NCBI GenBank assembly: GCA_018971625.1
Contig: JAGXAJ010000008.1
Span: forward strand, 16,484 to 80,483
Length of the DNA: 64,000 bases
DNA from: Pseudomonadota bacterium
GTDB taxonomy: Bacteria > Pseudomonadota > Alphaproteobacteria > Rhizobiales > Xanthobacteraceae
Reading direction: 5' to 3'
In this document: positions 37,980 through 47,807 of the stretch, in pieces
How positions within the stretch are numbered: the first letter of the stretch is position 1
How the letters are laid out: each line of letters begins with the position of its first letter
The notes under the pieces: model-generated
Told to the model about the DNA's origin: nothing
The model's database searches: none
The model's input: only the letters and a program-made list of their open reading frames with translations
Program-made: the position numbers and the translations under genes

Positions 37980-40181
37980 TTAGTGCGCGAGCACGATCGA
38001 CACCCGGATCTCGCCGCACGTGCGCAATACTTCCAGCGATACCTCCTCCTCGTGACGACGCACCCGAAGATCGACGCTGGAAGCGCCAAGCCGAAGATCG
38101 CGCAGCACCACTTCGCTGAGAAAAGCCGGCAGGCGCGGGTTGCGCAGGCGGATCTCGCCATTTGCGGCGTCGAATTCCAGGCCGAGGGCCGCTTCCAGCA
38201 GCGTGAAGGGCGTCGCGCTGGCCCAAGCTTGCGGCGCGCAGGCAACGGGATAGAGCGTCGGGCCGCGGCCCTTCTCGCGCCGGAAACCGCAAAACAATTC
38301 CGGCAGCCGACGCAGATCCATGTAGGTCGCGGCGTCGAACAATGCGCGAAACAAATGGGCTACCGAATGCTTCAGGCCATAGCGCGCCAGCCCAAGCGCG
38401 ATCAGCGCATTGTCGTGCGGCCAGATCGAGCCGTCATGATAGGACATCGGATTGTAGCGAGCCTCGCCGCGCGCCACGGTGCGGATACCCCAGCCGGTGA
38501 AAAAATGTGGCCGCATCAAATCCGCGGCAACCAGCCGCGCCCTGTCGTGCCGGATCATGCCGCTGAACAGCAATTGGCCCGCGTTCGAGGTCCGCACCCG
38601 GCACGGCTCTTTGTTGCCATCCAGCGCCACGGCGTAGGTGCCCAGTTCATCGCACCAGAACGCATCCTCGAAACGTTGGGCCAGTCGTCCTGCTTCGGCT
38701 TCGAGCTTTTTCGCCATATCGCGCTTGCCGAGACGCAGCGCGCAGCGCGCCGCCAGGCGCTTGCCGGCGAAGACATAACCTTGCACTTCTGCCAGCGCGA
38801 TGTAGCCTTCGGCGAGCCGGCCGTCGGCGTGAAAGATCGCATCGAACGAGTCCTTCCAGCCCTGATTGGCGAGACCCTGCTCGGACGCACGCTGATATTC
38901 GATGAAACCGTCGCGATCGGGATCGCCCGCGCCGTCGATCCAGCGCAGCCCGGCTTCGATCGCTGGCCACAATTCGGCCAGCGTCTCTTCATCATCGGTC
39001 CGCTCGACATAGAGACCGGCCAGCAGCACGAACAGCGGCGTCGCATCGACACTGCCGTAATATTGCGCGAACGGCACCTCACGCAGTGCCGCCATCTCGC
39101 CACCGCGCATTTCATGCAGGATCTTCCCGGGCTCCGCATCGGCGAGCGGATCGACGGCCTTGGCCTGGTAAAAGGCAAGCCGCTTGAGTACACCGCGCGC
39201 GACCCGTGGATCGATCCACAGCATTTGCAGCGCCGTGATGATGCCGTCGCGACCAAATGTCGTGGAGTACCATGGAATGCCGGCGTAGGGATATCGTCCC
39301 TGCGGCGTATCGGTCATCAGCATGTTGAGGTCGGCCATCGACTGGCACAGCACCTCGTTGAAGATGTTGTTCGAGGTTTCGACGCTGGTTGCGCCGTCGT
39401 TGGATCGCCGCATTTCACGGCGATGCGCCAACAGGCCGCGGAAGAACGGGACCGGTTTGGCCGCGGCCGGCTTGTTGCAGGACACCGCGACAAACAGCGA
39501 ACTCGCTTGCTGCGGAGCGAGCTCGAAGTGATAGGTCGCGGCATTGATCCCAAGCCGCGTCGGCCTGGGATAGAAATGCAGCGCTGTATGGCGAGACTCG
39601 CCGTCGAGGCCGCGATAATCGAGCTGCACGTCGGATGGCCCGAGCAATTTGCTCGAGCCGATGCCGCGGCGCGGACGTTTTTCACCGCGCACTTCAAACA
39701 GGTCCGCGAAATCGTTGTCGAACAGCAGCGTCAGATCGAAGCTCGCAGGATCGCCGCCGTGGTTCTGCAGGCCGATACGCTGGTAGGCCGTGCCGCGCCA
39801 TAGGAAGATGCTGCGGACGATGTGCAGCATGTCCTTTTGCAACACGATGTGGCAGTTGCGATAGATGTCGGGATTGGTGAGATCGACCGTCAGCGATGAA
39901 TTGTCGTCGCGCAAGCTCGATCCCAGCAGCAGCGGCTGCACATCGTCCAGCGCCAGTTCGAGCCGGGCGAGATAGCGGGTGTCGGCGCTGAACAGGCCGT
40001 CAGGGCCACCGGCGGATGCGCCGATGTCGCCATGGCTGTCGAGCACGATAAACGTGTCGTCGTGTTTGAGCGAGCGCCGCGGCCGTGCCGCGGGACCGGT
40101 CATCGGGATGTAGAACGGAGATTCCGCGACCGGTTGGGCGGTCCGGACTGCTGCGACCATACTTGTGACTTCGACTGGCAT
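37980..40181 (-). CDS. amylo-alpha-1,6-glucosidase / glycogen debranching N-terminal domain protein
   Basis: 733 aa; LDSHGDIGASAGGPDGLFSADTRYLARLEL..YPYAGIPWYSTTFGRDGIITALQMLW..YNPMSYHDGSIWPHDNALIALGL. Confidence 0.9.
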   Translation of the reverse strand: MPVEVTSMVAAVRTAQPVAESPFYIPMTGPAARPRRSLKHDDTFIVLDSHGDIGASAGGPDGLFSADTRYLARLELALDDVQPLLLGSSLRDDNSSLTVDLTNPDIYRNCHIVLQKDMLHIVRSIFLWRGTAYQRIGLQNHGGDPASFDLTLLFDNDFADLFEVRGEKRPRRGIGSSKLLGPSDVQLDYRGLDGESRHTALHFYPRPTRLGINAATYHFELAPQQASSLFVAVSCNKPAAAKPVPFFRGLLAHRREMRRSNDGATSVETSNNIFNEVLCQSMADLNMLMTDTPQGRYPYAGIPWYSTTFGRDGIITALQMLWIDPRVARGVLKRLAFYQAKAVDPLADAEPGKILHEMRGGEMAALREVPFAQYYGSVDATPLFVLLAGLYVERTDDEETLAELWPAIEAGLRWIDGAGDPDRDGFIEYQRASEQGLANQGWKDSFDAIFHADGRLAEGYIALAEVQGYVFAGKRLAARCALRLGKRDMAKKLEAEAGRLAQRFEDAFWCDELGTYAVALDGNKEPCRVRTSNAGQLLFSGMIRHDRARLVAADLMRPHFFTGWGIRTVARGEARYNPMSYHDGSIWPHDNALIALGLARYGLKHSVAHLFRALFDAATYMDLRRLPELFCGFRREKGRGPTLYPVACAPQAWASATPFTLLEAALGLEFDAANGEIRLRNPRLPAFLSEVVLRDLRLGASSVDLRVRRHEEEVSLEVLRTCGEIRVSIVLAH

Positions 40182-40254
40182 TGATGACCTCGCGCGGTTT
40201 CCCCTCGGCCTCTGCGATCAACGCACTAGGACTCAACTCGTCATCCGCGCAAGC

Positions 40255-42018
40255 TCAAGCCGCATGCGTCGCCAGGCGGCTCATTTCCTGCGTTACCAGT
40301 TCGCGATAAGGCCCCTCGCCCTGCATCAGACGGTCCGGCGGCCCGTCCTCGATGATCCTGCCGGCCTTCAGCATCACCACCCGATCGAAATTGCGCAAGG
40401 TCGCGAGCCGGTGCGCGATCGCGATCACGGTACGGCCGCGCATCAGCCGGCCGAGCGCCTCGCGAATCGCTTCCTCGGATTCGCTGTCGAGGGCGGCCGT
40501 GGCCTCATCAAGTAACAATATCGGCGCGTCCTTCAGGAAAGCACGCGCGATCGCGATGCGCTGGCGCTGGCCGCCCGACAACTTGACGCCGCGGTCGCCG
40601 ACCATGGTCGCAAGCCCCTGGGGAAGCGTTTCGACGAAATCGCACCTTGCCGCGATCGCCGCGCGAAGCACCTCGTCGTCGGTCGCGGTCGGCCTGCCAT
40701 AACGAATGTTTTCCAGGATCGACCGCTGAAACAACGAGATGTCCTGCGGCACTACCGAGATCGCCTCACGCAGGCTTTGCTGCGTGACTCGCGAAATATC
40801 CTGGCCATCGATGGTGATGCTGCCTTGCTGCACGTCGTAAAATCGCTGCAGCAGCACGAACAGGCTGGATTTGCCGCCGCCGGACTGTCCGACCAGTCCG
40901 ACCCGTTGTCCGGCCTGCAGGCGCAGGCTGAATCGGTCGAACACCTTGAGGCCGCCGGGATAGCGGAACGACACATTGTTGAACGCAATCGCCGCCCCCG
41001 CCTTGACCAATGGCTCAGCCTCGGGGTGATCGTTCAGCTCGTGCGGCAACAGCAGCGTCGCGATCGCCTCCGTCAGCCGCGCGACATGCTGGGTGACGTC
41101 GACTAACGCCACTGCGAGATCGCGCGTGGCGCTCAGAATGGAAATGCCGAGCGTGCAGACCAGCACGACATCGCCCGTGGTGGCGGCGCCGCGTTGCCAC
41201 AGCATGATGGCCCACGCCAGCAGGGCGACGGTCAGCATGACGGTAATTCCGGCGTGGAGGATGCGCAGTTTTTCGAGATAGCGCAGGCTGCGCCCGCGAG
41301 CGGTCAGCTCCCGGTTGACCGTCGCGTCGAACCGATCGTGCTCGAAAGAGAGGCCGCAGAACGCGCGGACAAGAGGCATATTGTTGATGACGTCGACCAT
41401 CTCGCCGTCGACCGCCGCGGCCTTGTTGGCGAAATCGTCATGCAAGGGTTTGCCGGCGGCCGCGAGATGGAACATCGCCATCACCATCGCGCCGGCGACG
41501 ACGATCAGACCCGCCGCCATCGGCAGGCTGACCGTTCCGATCAGGGCGATCGCCGACATGGTCGCCATGCAGGGCGGCAGCACATTCCAGACGAACATGT
41601 TCTCCACGGTGAAGACCGCATTGGACGTGGCGGTAATACGGCTGGTGAGCATGCCCGGCAGCCGGTCGGAGAAGTAGCTCGGCGAATGCCCGGTCAGATG
41701 ACGGAAGATGTCGCGGCGCAAATCACCCGTCACTCCCACAAATGTGAAGCTCGCGGTCCAGCTCGCGATCCGCCACAAAAAATTGTCGGCGGCGATCAAT
41801 GACATCAGAAAAATGAACGCCAGCCACACACCCCCGGCCCGAGCCGAACCGGCCGACAGGTTATCGACCAGGTACTTCACGCCATATTGCGTGCCTACCG
41901 AACAGGCAACCGCGGCCATTACGGCGGCCAAGATCGCGACGTGGGCTGCCATTCGCTGGCGAAGATAACGCATCACAAATGGAAAAGGACGATGGGCGTA
42001 TCCTGAAAGACTATCCAT
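40255..42018 (-). CDS. ABC transporter, fused permease/ATP-binding
   Basis: GLVGQSGGGKSSLFVLLQRFYD (Walker A), LSGGQRQRIAIARAFLKDAPILLLDEATAALDSESE; start at MDSLSGYAHRP. Confidence 0.92.
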   Translation of the reverse strand: MDSLSGYAHRPFPFVMRYLRQRMAAHVAILAAVMAAVACSVGTQYGVKYLVDNLSAGSARAGGVWLAFIFLMSLIAADNFLWRIASWTASFTFVGVTGDLRRDIFRHLTGHSPSYFSDRLPGMLTSRITATSNAVFTVENMFVWNVLPPCMATMSAIALIGTVSLPMAAGLIVVAGAMVMAMFHLAAAGKPLHDDFANKAAAVDGEMVDVINNMPLVRAFCGLSFEHDRFDATVNRELTARGRSLRYLEKLRILHAGITVMLTVALLAWAIMLWQRGAATTGDVVLVCTLGISILSATRDLAVALVDVTQHVARLTEAIATLLLPHELNDHPEAEPLVKAGAAIAFNNVSFRYPGGLKVFDRFSLRLQAGQRVGLVGQSGGGKSSLFVLLQRFYDVQQGSITIDGQDISRVTQQSLREAISVVPQDISLFQRSILENIRYGRPTATDDEVLRAAIAARCDFVETLPQGLATMVGDRGVKLSGGQRQRIAIARAFLKDAPILLLDEATAALDSESEEAIREALGRLMRGRTVIAIAHRLATLRNFDRVVMLKAGRIIEDGPPDRLMQGEGPYRELVTQEMSRLATHAA

Positions 42019-42035
42019 GTGAAAGACTATCCATG
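42004..42035. repeat. exact 16 bp x2 tandem repeat TGAAAGACTATCCATG over the ABC transporter start codon
   Basis: Read directly; each copy carries a CAT (minus-strand ATG), only one in frame. Confidence 0.95.
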
Positions 42036-42244
42036 TAGCTGACAACCCGTTGTGAAGAAGAGGAAATCTTATCCGGACGCGCTGGTTTCGATCGATCGAT
42101 TAAATATTCCCGGCAGTTCCGCGCGCGATGCGTTCGCCGCGCCATCATTCTGCCCCGGCAACCACGGCAAAAGTCTGATCGGAGGGGATGGCATCAGCAA
42201 GGCCCTGATGTGGAAGATGTGCGTACGAACGAGTGCACGTTCTG

Positions 42245-42269
42245 GGAACTTCGCAGGCGCGGAAACGTT
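42245..42269 (+). promoter_or_regulatory. EcfG/sigma-ECF15-type promoter GGAAC-N16-CGTT
   Basis: GGAAC TTCGCAGGCGCGGAAA CGTT, 73 nt upstream of the GT4 start. Confidence 0.65.
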
Positions 42270-42341
42270 CCCTGTGCGGCCTGCCTATGTCGGCCACAAA
42301 GTGGGGCTTTTCCATACATGATCATGACAGGAGACGGATAG

Positions 42342-43409
42342 ATGCGCATCGCGCAGGTTGCTCCGCTAACGGAGGCTGTTCCACCCAAATTGTATGGCGG
42401 AACCGAACGGGTGGTACACTGGTTGACCGAGGAACTTGTCGCGTTGGGAAACGATGTCACGCTGTTCGCCAGCGGCGATTCCCGGACTTCCGCGAAACTT
42501 GACGCGACCTGGCCGAGGGCACTGCGGCTCGACGGATCGGTCCGCGATCCCAACGCGCTGCATATGGTGATGCTGGAGCGCGTTCGGCAAAAATGTGATG
42601 ACGAGGAATTCGACTTCCTGCACTTTCATCTCGATTACTACCCATTCTCCCTGTTCTACCGGCAGCCGACCCCATTTCTGACAACCCTGCATGGCAGGCT
42701 GGACCTGCCCGAGCACCAGCCGGTGTTCACGACCTTCTCTGACGTTCCCGTGATTTCGATTTCAAATGCACAGCGGCGTCCGGTGCCGCAGGCCAATTGG
42801 GTCCGCACCGTCCATCATGGTCTGCCGGAAAAGCTGCTGATGCCGCAGCAGGTTAGCCTTGGCTATCTCGCGGTGCTCGGCCGCATTGCACCGGAAAAGG
42901 GCGTCGACCGCGCGATCAGGATCGCGATCCGCTGCGGCATCCCGCTCAAGATCGCAGCCAAGGTCGATCGCGCCGATCAGGATTATTACGACGAAGTAAT
43001 TCGTCCGCTGATGGATCACCCGCTCGTCGACTATGTCGGCGAAATAGGCGATCATGAAAAATCCGATTTTCTGAGCGGCGCGATTGGGCTGCTCGTTCCG
43101 ATCGACTGGCCCGAACCCTTCGGGATCGTCATGATCGAAGCTATGGCCTGCGGCACGCCGGTGATCGCCTACAATCGGGGCTCCGTCCCCGAGGTGATCG
43201 ATGTCGGCCTGACAGGCTTTATCGTCGAGGACGAAATCAGCGCGGTCGCCGCCGTCAACCGGCTTTCCGAACTGAACCGCGACGCGATCCGAAAGCAGTT
43301 CGAGGCGCGCTTCACCGCGCGGCGCATGGCGCTCGACTATCTCGCAGCCTATCGCAGCCTGACGGAAGCTACGGAGCCACGGATCAAGCTCGTGAGCAGC
43401 GCGGAATAG
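42342..43409 (+). CDS. glycosyltransferase family 4 protein
   Basis: MRIAQVAPLTEAVPPKLYGGTERVVHWLTEELVALGNDVTLFASGDS..WPEPFGIVMIEAMACGTPVIAYNRGSVPEVI. Confidence 0.93.
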   Translation: MRIAQVAPLTEAVPPKLYGGTERVVHWLTEELVALGNDVTLFASGDSRTSAKLDATWPRALRLDGSVRDPNALHMVMLERVRQKCDDEEFDFLHFHLDYYPFSLFYRQPTPFLTTLHGRLDLPEHQPVFTTFSDVPVISISNAQRRPVPQANWVRTVHHGLPEKLLMPQQVSLGYLAVLGRIAPEKGVDRAIRIAIRCGIPLKIAAKVDRADQDYYDEVIRPLMDHPLVDYVGEIGDHEKSDFLSGAIGLLVPIDWPEPFGIVMIEAMACGTPVIAYNRGSVPEVIDVGLTGFIVEDEISAVAAVNRLSELNRDAIRKQFEARFTARRMALDYLAAYRSLTEATEPRIKLVSSAE

Positions 43410-43431
43410 ACAGCGTTTCGCTACGGGTATT

Positions 43432-43494
43432 CGTCATGCCCGGCAGAAGCGCGAGGCGCGTTCTTCGTGCTAGATTAGATGTCCGGGCATGACG
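43432..43494. repeat. dispersed inverted repeat family V (CGTCATGCCCGG ... CCGGGCATGACG)
   Basis: Perfect terminal 12 bp arms. Confidence 0.75.
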
Positions 43495-43727
43495 GTGGGA
43501 GAAACGGCCGGCGGCGGCTGCCTAACTCGCCATCGTCCGCTTCGGCCCGACGATCTCGAACATGCGACATCAGCTCGCCAGCCGCCCGCGCAAACGGGCC
43601 GAAATGGCGCGCGCCTTTCACCCCGCCCGGCTTTGTCCGCGCCAGCCACATCTTTGTGCTCGAAACAAATCAGAACAAGGCAGGAATAGCCGGCAGAGAA
43701 CCGGGCTCGACAATCCGGTGACCGATA

Positions 43728-43895
43728 TTACCGGTTAACCGACGAGAATTCCGTGCTGCAATTTCGTCCACATTCCGGTTCGGGCGCTGCAATAAACCAG
43801 ATCAATACGAAGGTGCAAAACGCGAGTACCGCAATGCAGCCGGATACCACCATGGTGACGTCTTCGCTGTCGGCATTTTGAAGCCATTTGCGCAT
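43728..43895 (-). CDS. 55 aa single-TM small membrane protein (not in the ORF track)
   Basis: MRKWLQNADSEDVTMVVSGCIAVLAFCTFVLIWFIAAPEPECGRNCSTEFSSVNR-stop; ATG preceded by TCCGGGAGGCTTGAG (GGGAGG SD). Confidence 0.65.
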   Translation of the reverse strand: MRKWLQNADSEDVTMVVSGCIAVLAFCTFVLIWFIAAPEPECGRNCSTEFSSVNR

Positions 43896-44424
43896 CTCAA
43901 GCCTCCCGGACCGAACCCATCAACAACAACGATATGTCCTGCCCACGGCCTGTTACGTTAAAATGGCGCCTCGATCAACCGGCACCGCTGATTGAACCAC
44001 AGCCATTCACGGACAACCGCGCCGCGCGTGCCTACCCGACCAGCCGCGCATACTTCGCCCGTGCATCGCATCGGGGCGATGACGCGCGACGGCTACTTCC
44101 ATCCCGCGCGGCGCGCATCAGGCCTTATGTGCTGACAATGGCGCGGCGGTTGACGCGTATGGGACCGGTCAGCGCCGGGCAAACCACAAAACTCTGCAAC
44201 CAGATCACTGTCGGTTGCGCGAGGCACCGACGTCGATGCGCTCGAGATCTACGAATTATCGGCGTTGCAGGGCGGCAAATAACCGGTCCTGACATCATCA
44301 GCCGATTTCAGATGGGCTTACGGCAAAAATGCCATATAAAAATGCGTATTATGTCGCAAACGCCACAACATTTCTGAGCGGTCCGGCTTACGTCTCCCGC
44401 AAAGGAGACGAAGATGTTACGGGA

Positions 44425-44452
44425 TTGCCAACAACTATCTATCAGATATGAT
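44425..44452 (+). promoter_or_regulatory. sigma70-like promoter TTGCCA-N16-TATGAT overlapped by palindrome CTATCAGATATGATAG (44439-44454)
   Basis: Read directly; 14/16 palindrome over the -10 box; GGAGGT SD and ATG 44474 follow. Confidence 0.6.
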
Positions 44453-44473
44453 AGCCTTCCAAACGGAGGTGCC

Positions 44474-44716
44474 ATGAACGTCAAATCCGAAGCGGAATGG
44501 GCTGAACGGGCCGGCGCCTTCCTGAAGCACAAGGTGAAAGATGCCGACATCACCTACATCGAGCTAGCCAGGCGGCTCAGGAAGCATGGAATAATGGAAA
44601 CGGAAGCCTCGATCACCAACAAGCTGGCGAGAGGGACATTCCCGGCAACATTCTTTCTTGCCTGTATTGCGGCGCTGGAACTGGACGGGATAGCAATGAA
44701 GGAAATCTTACCGTAG
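44474..44716 (+). CDS. DUF6471-like HTH-type small protein
   Basis: MNVKSEAEWAERAGAFLKHKVKDADITYIELARRLRKHGIMETEASITNKLARGTFPATFFLACIAALELDGIAMKEI. Confidence 0.8.
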   Translation: MNVKSEAEWAERAGAFLKHKVKDADITYIELARRLRKHGIMETEASITNKLARGTFPATFFLACIAALELDGIAMKEILP

Positions 44717-44823
44717 CTACGTCCAGGCGCTTATACAGAGCGCTGCCAAGAAAATGTTCGTTGATCCGCGCCGGATCGGCTGCTCGCGGTGGCAGTGGCA
44801 AAAGCGCGCAGAGGGAGCCTGCG

Positions 44824-45327
44824 ATGAAGCTGCCACCTGCGCTCCGCATCGCGCTGATCTCGATCCTGCCATTGGCGTGCGGCGTCGCTGCCGAAACGGC
44901 TCGCGCGCAGACCCGTAAACCCTCTGCGAATGAAATCGTCTCGATCCGGACCTGCGCGACCAGGAACAAGGACAATCTGGAGAACGGCGAGCGGCTGTGC
45001 CTCTTTAGGCTTGTCGCCCAACCCTGCATGGGAAAGCAGCCCGACAACGCCAGCGAGCAGGCCGCGGCCGACTGCTTCGGAATGGAAGGCGCGATCTGGG
45101 ACGGATTACTCAACGAAAATTACCAAGCGTTGCTCGACACACTCGATTCCGACCAGACCATCAAGGCTCAGGCCATGCAGCGCGCCTGGATCGCCTATCG
45201 CGATACCACTTGCCAGTTCTACGACGACAAGATCCGCGGTTCGATGTCGGTCCGGATGCATGCCGCCTGCGTCGCGCGCGAGACCGCGCGACGGTCCATG
45301 CTGCTCAAATTCTTCGTCGATTTATAG
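44824..45327 (+). CDS. secreted lysozyme-inhibitor LprI-like (DUF1311) protein
   Basis: Signal peptide; LNENYQALLDTLDSDQTIKAQAMQRAWIAYRDTTCQFYDDKIRGSM. Confidence 0.85.
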   Translation: MKLPPALRIALISILPLACGVAAETARAQTRKPSANEIVSIRTCATRNKDNLENGERLCLFRLVAQPCMGKQPDNASEQAAADCFGMEGAIWDGLLNENYQALLDTLDSDQTIKAQAMQRAWIAYRDTTCQFYDDKIRGSMSVRMHAACVARETARRSMLLKFFVDL

Positions 45328-45695
45328 GTCGAACTTCCCGTGTTGGTTCCGGTGCCATGCCCGGCCTCACGCATCACAAAAGACCAAGAATCCTCGCAGG
45401 ATGTAACACCTGATGCACAACGTGGATGCGCTTTCCCGAAGCAAAATTCGCGGCAGAACCGATTTCCATCGTTTCCACCAGCGGCAACGACATCTCGATC
45501 GAGATGTCGTCATCGAAACGCCCACAGCCATCGGCCTTTCACCAGCCGTCCCGAGAACGTGGTCAACTTTCCAGATGACAATACGTACACCGGCAAACTC
45601 CAGCCGCCAAACGCGATCGAACGGTCGAATTGGTTTTGGGCGAAATCTTGAAGTCTTCGAACAGGCTCGCCATGACTGTCGTGAGCAGGAAGCAG

Positions 45696-47174
45696 CTAGC
45701 CGGTCCTGGCGATCCGACTGTGTCTTGAGCCATAGACGAAATAGATTGCAAGCCCGATCGTGAGCCAGACCACTAGCCGTATCCAGGTATCGGCCGGCAG
45801 TCCGAACATCAGGAACAGCGAGACCAGCACGCCACCTGGCCCGACCAGCCAGATCGCGGGCGCCCTGAACGGCCGCTTCAGGCCGGGTTTGGCAATCCGC
45901 AGCACCAGCGTGCCGAGCGACACGATCGCAAAGGCGAACAATGTCCCGATGCTGACGAGTTCGCCGATCAACTCGATCGGCAACAATCCGGCAAGCAGCG
46001 CTACGCCGATGCCGGTGCCTGCCGTGGCGACATAAGGCGTGCGAAAGCGCGGATGAATTTTTGCGGCGATCGGCGGCAACAAGCCGTCATGCGCCATGGC
46101 GCGGAGAATCCGGGGTTGCGCCAGCAGGGTCACCAGGATCACCGAGGTGAGGCCAAGGATGATGCCGAGCTTGATCAGAGGGCCAAGCCAGCCAACGCCG
46201 GCCGCATCGATGCCAATCGCGATCGGATCGGGCACGTCCAGCCGGTCGTACGGCACGATTCCCGTGAGGATGAAGCCAACGGCGACATAAAGCACGGTGC
46301 AAATCACCAGCGATCCCATGATGCCGATCGGCATGTCACGGTCGGGCACCCTCGCCTCCTGCGCCGCGGTCGAGACGGCATCGAATCCAATATAGGCAAA
46401 GAACACCACGGCCGCGCCGCGCAGCACCCCGGACCATCCGAACACGCCCGGGCCGGCATTGGGCGGGATGAAGGCGCCCGCGGGATTACCGGATGTAACC
46501 CAGTTCGCGGTGCTGAAAGCCGGCAGGGCGCAAACGATAAACAGCACGATGACGATCAACTTCAACGCCACGATGAAGTCGTTGAACCACGCGGTCGCCT
46601 TGATGCCGACCGTCAGCAAGGCCGAGATCACCACGACGACGAATACCGCAGGGATATTGAGGATGGCCCCGCTCCACGACCAGGTGTGGTGCGCGGCATC
46701 GAAAACATAAGGCGCGGAAGCGAACTTCGCGGGGATATTGAGGCCGAAATCGTGGGCGACGTTCACGACATAGCCGGACCAGCCGACGGCGACCGCGGCC
46801 GCCGCCACCGCATATTCAAGGATCAGATCCCAGCCGATGATCCAGGCGATCAACTCGCCCATCGTCGCGTAGGCATAAGTGTAGGCGCTGCCGCTGATTG
46901 GAATGGCCGAGGACAATTCGGCATAGCACAGGCCGGCAAACGCGCACGCCACCGCGCCGAGCGTAAAGGACAGCGTGACCGCCGGCCCGGCATTGGCTGC
47001 GGCCGCATGACCCGTCAGAACAAAAATGCCGGCGCCGATGGTGCCGCCGATCCCCAGCCCCACCAAATTGAGCGCGGACAGCGCGCGTTTGGGGGCCTGG
47101 TCCCCGCCGTCATCGCCTTGGGCTGCTTCCTGCTCCAATATCGCGGCCGACTTCCGTGCCCAGAAATTTGCCAA
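45696..47174 (-). CDS. APC family (cationic) amino acid permease
   Basis: [53 protein letters not shown]. Confidence 0.92.
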   Translation of the reverse strand: MANFWARKSAAILEQEAAQGDDGGDQAPKRALSALNLVGLGIGGTIGAGIFVLTGHAAAANAGPAVTLSFTLGAVACAFAGLCYAELSSAIPISGSAYTYAYATMGELIAWIIGWDLILEYAVAAAAVAVGWSGYVVNVAHDFGLNIPAKFASAPYVFDAAHHTWSWSGAILNIPAVFVVVVISALLTVGIKATAWFNDFIVALKLIVIVLFIVCALPAFSTANWVTSGNPAGAFIPPNAGPGVFGWSGVLRGAAVVFFAYIGFDAVSTAAQEARVPDRDMPIGIMGSLVICTVLYVAVGFILTGIVPYDRLDVPDPIAIGIDAAGVGWLGPLIKLGIILGLTSVILVTLLAQPRILRAMAHDGLLPPIAAKIHPRFRTPYVATAGTGIGVALLAGLLPIELIGELVSIGTLFAFAIVSLGTLVLRIAKPGLKRPFRAPAIWLVGPGGVLVSLFLMFGLPADTWIRLVVWLTIGLAIYFVYGSRHSRIARTG

Positions 47175-47454
47175 CCCGCGCCCTCTGAAAAATCAACGAT
47201 TGAAATATCATAACCTATCAGACCGAATTTGGTCGCCTGACCGTTCGCGGGAAGATCCGACACGGCGGCAAATTTACACCAACCGTAGACATCGTCTCGC
47301 ATCCGGCGGCAAACTACGCCTGTATCACATTTTGTCGCGAGAGATTGGAGGTGGGTTTCCTCAGCGAGTGAAAGCCGCACGTCGTTGCGACCGCCACCGT
47401 TGTCGGCCGCAAGTTGCGCAATGGCGTTGACGTGCGCGTCATGCGAGCACCCAT

Positions 47455-47486
47455 GACAGGATCAGACACCGACAGGATCAGACACC
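47455..47486. repeat. exact 16 bp x2 tandem repeat GACAGGATCAGACACC
   Basis: Read directly. Confidence 0.95.
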
Positions 47487-47641
47487 GGAACTTTTCGTCC
47501 GCAGGAATCGGTTTGGCAGGAACAAGTAAGCATCGCACCGCAAGGAATCTTGCCATGTTGCGGGCGATATAGTCAAAATCATCGGGATTTATGAAAACGG
47601 TAAATGGGCGCGTTCTCTACCTCGACGCCGAACTCGCTTTC

Positions 47642-47667
47642 CTCCAAGTACTGACTCCAAGTACTGA
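47642..47667. repeat. exact 13 bp x2 tandem repeat CTCCAAGTACTGA
   Basis: Read directly. Confidence 0.95.
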
Positions 47668-47807
47668 ATTGTAAGCAAAACTCGTACTGCTGTCGGCACA
47701 GCAGAAAGTGTACCCTCGTCCGTTCCTCCCAGCCAAGCAATGTGACACTTGCCGCATTCGTTCTCGTACTGGACAAGTCCTCTTATTTGACTCCCTCCAT
47801 TTTTGGC

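Noticed and set aside
37983-39803. 606 aa plus-strand ORF
   Set aside because: Shadow ORF antisense to amylo-1,6-glucosidase; no domain signature
45340-45700. Possible small ORFs between the DUF1311 gene and the permease
   Set aside because: No SD, no recognisable family, inconsistent frames on both strands
47481-47510. GGAAC..CGGTT as an EcfG promoter
   Set aside because: The -10 half does not read CGTT at the right spacing
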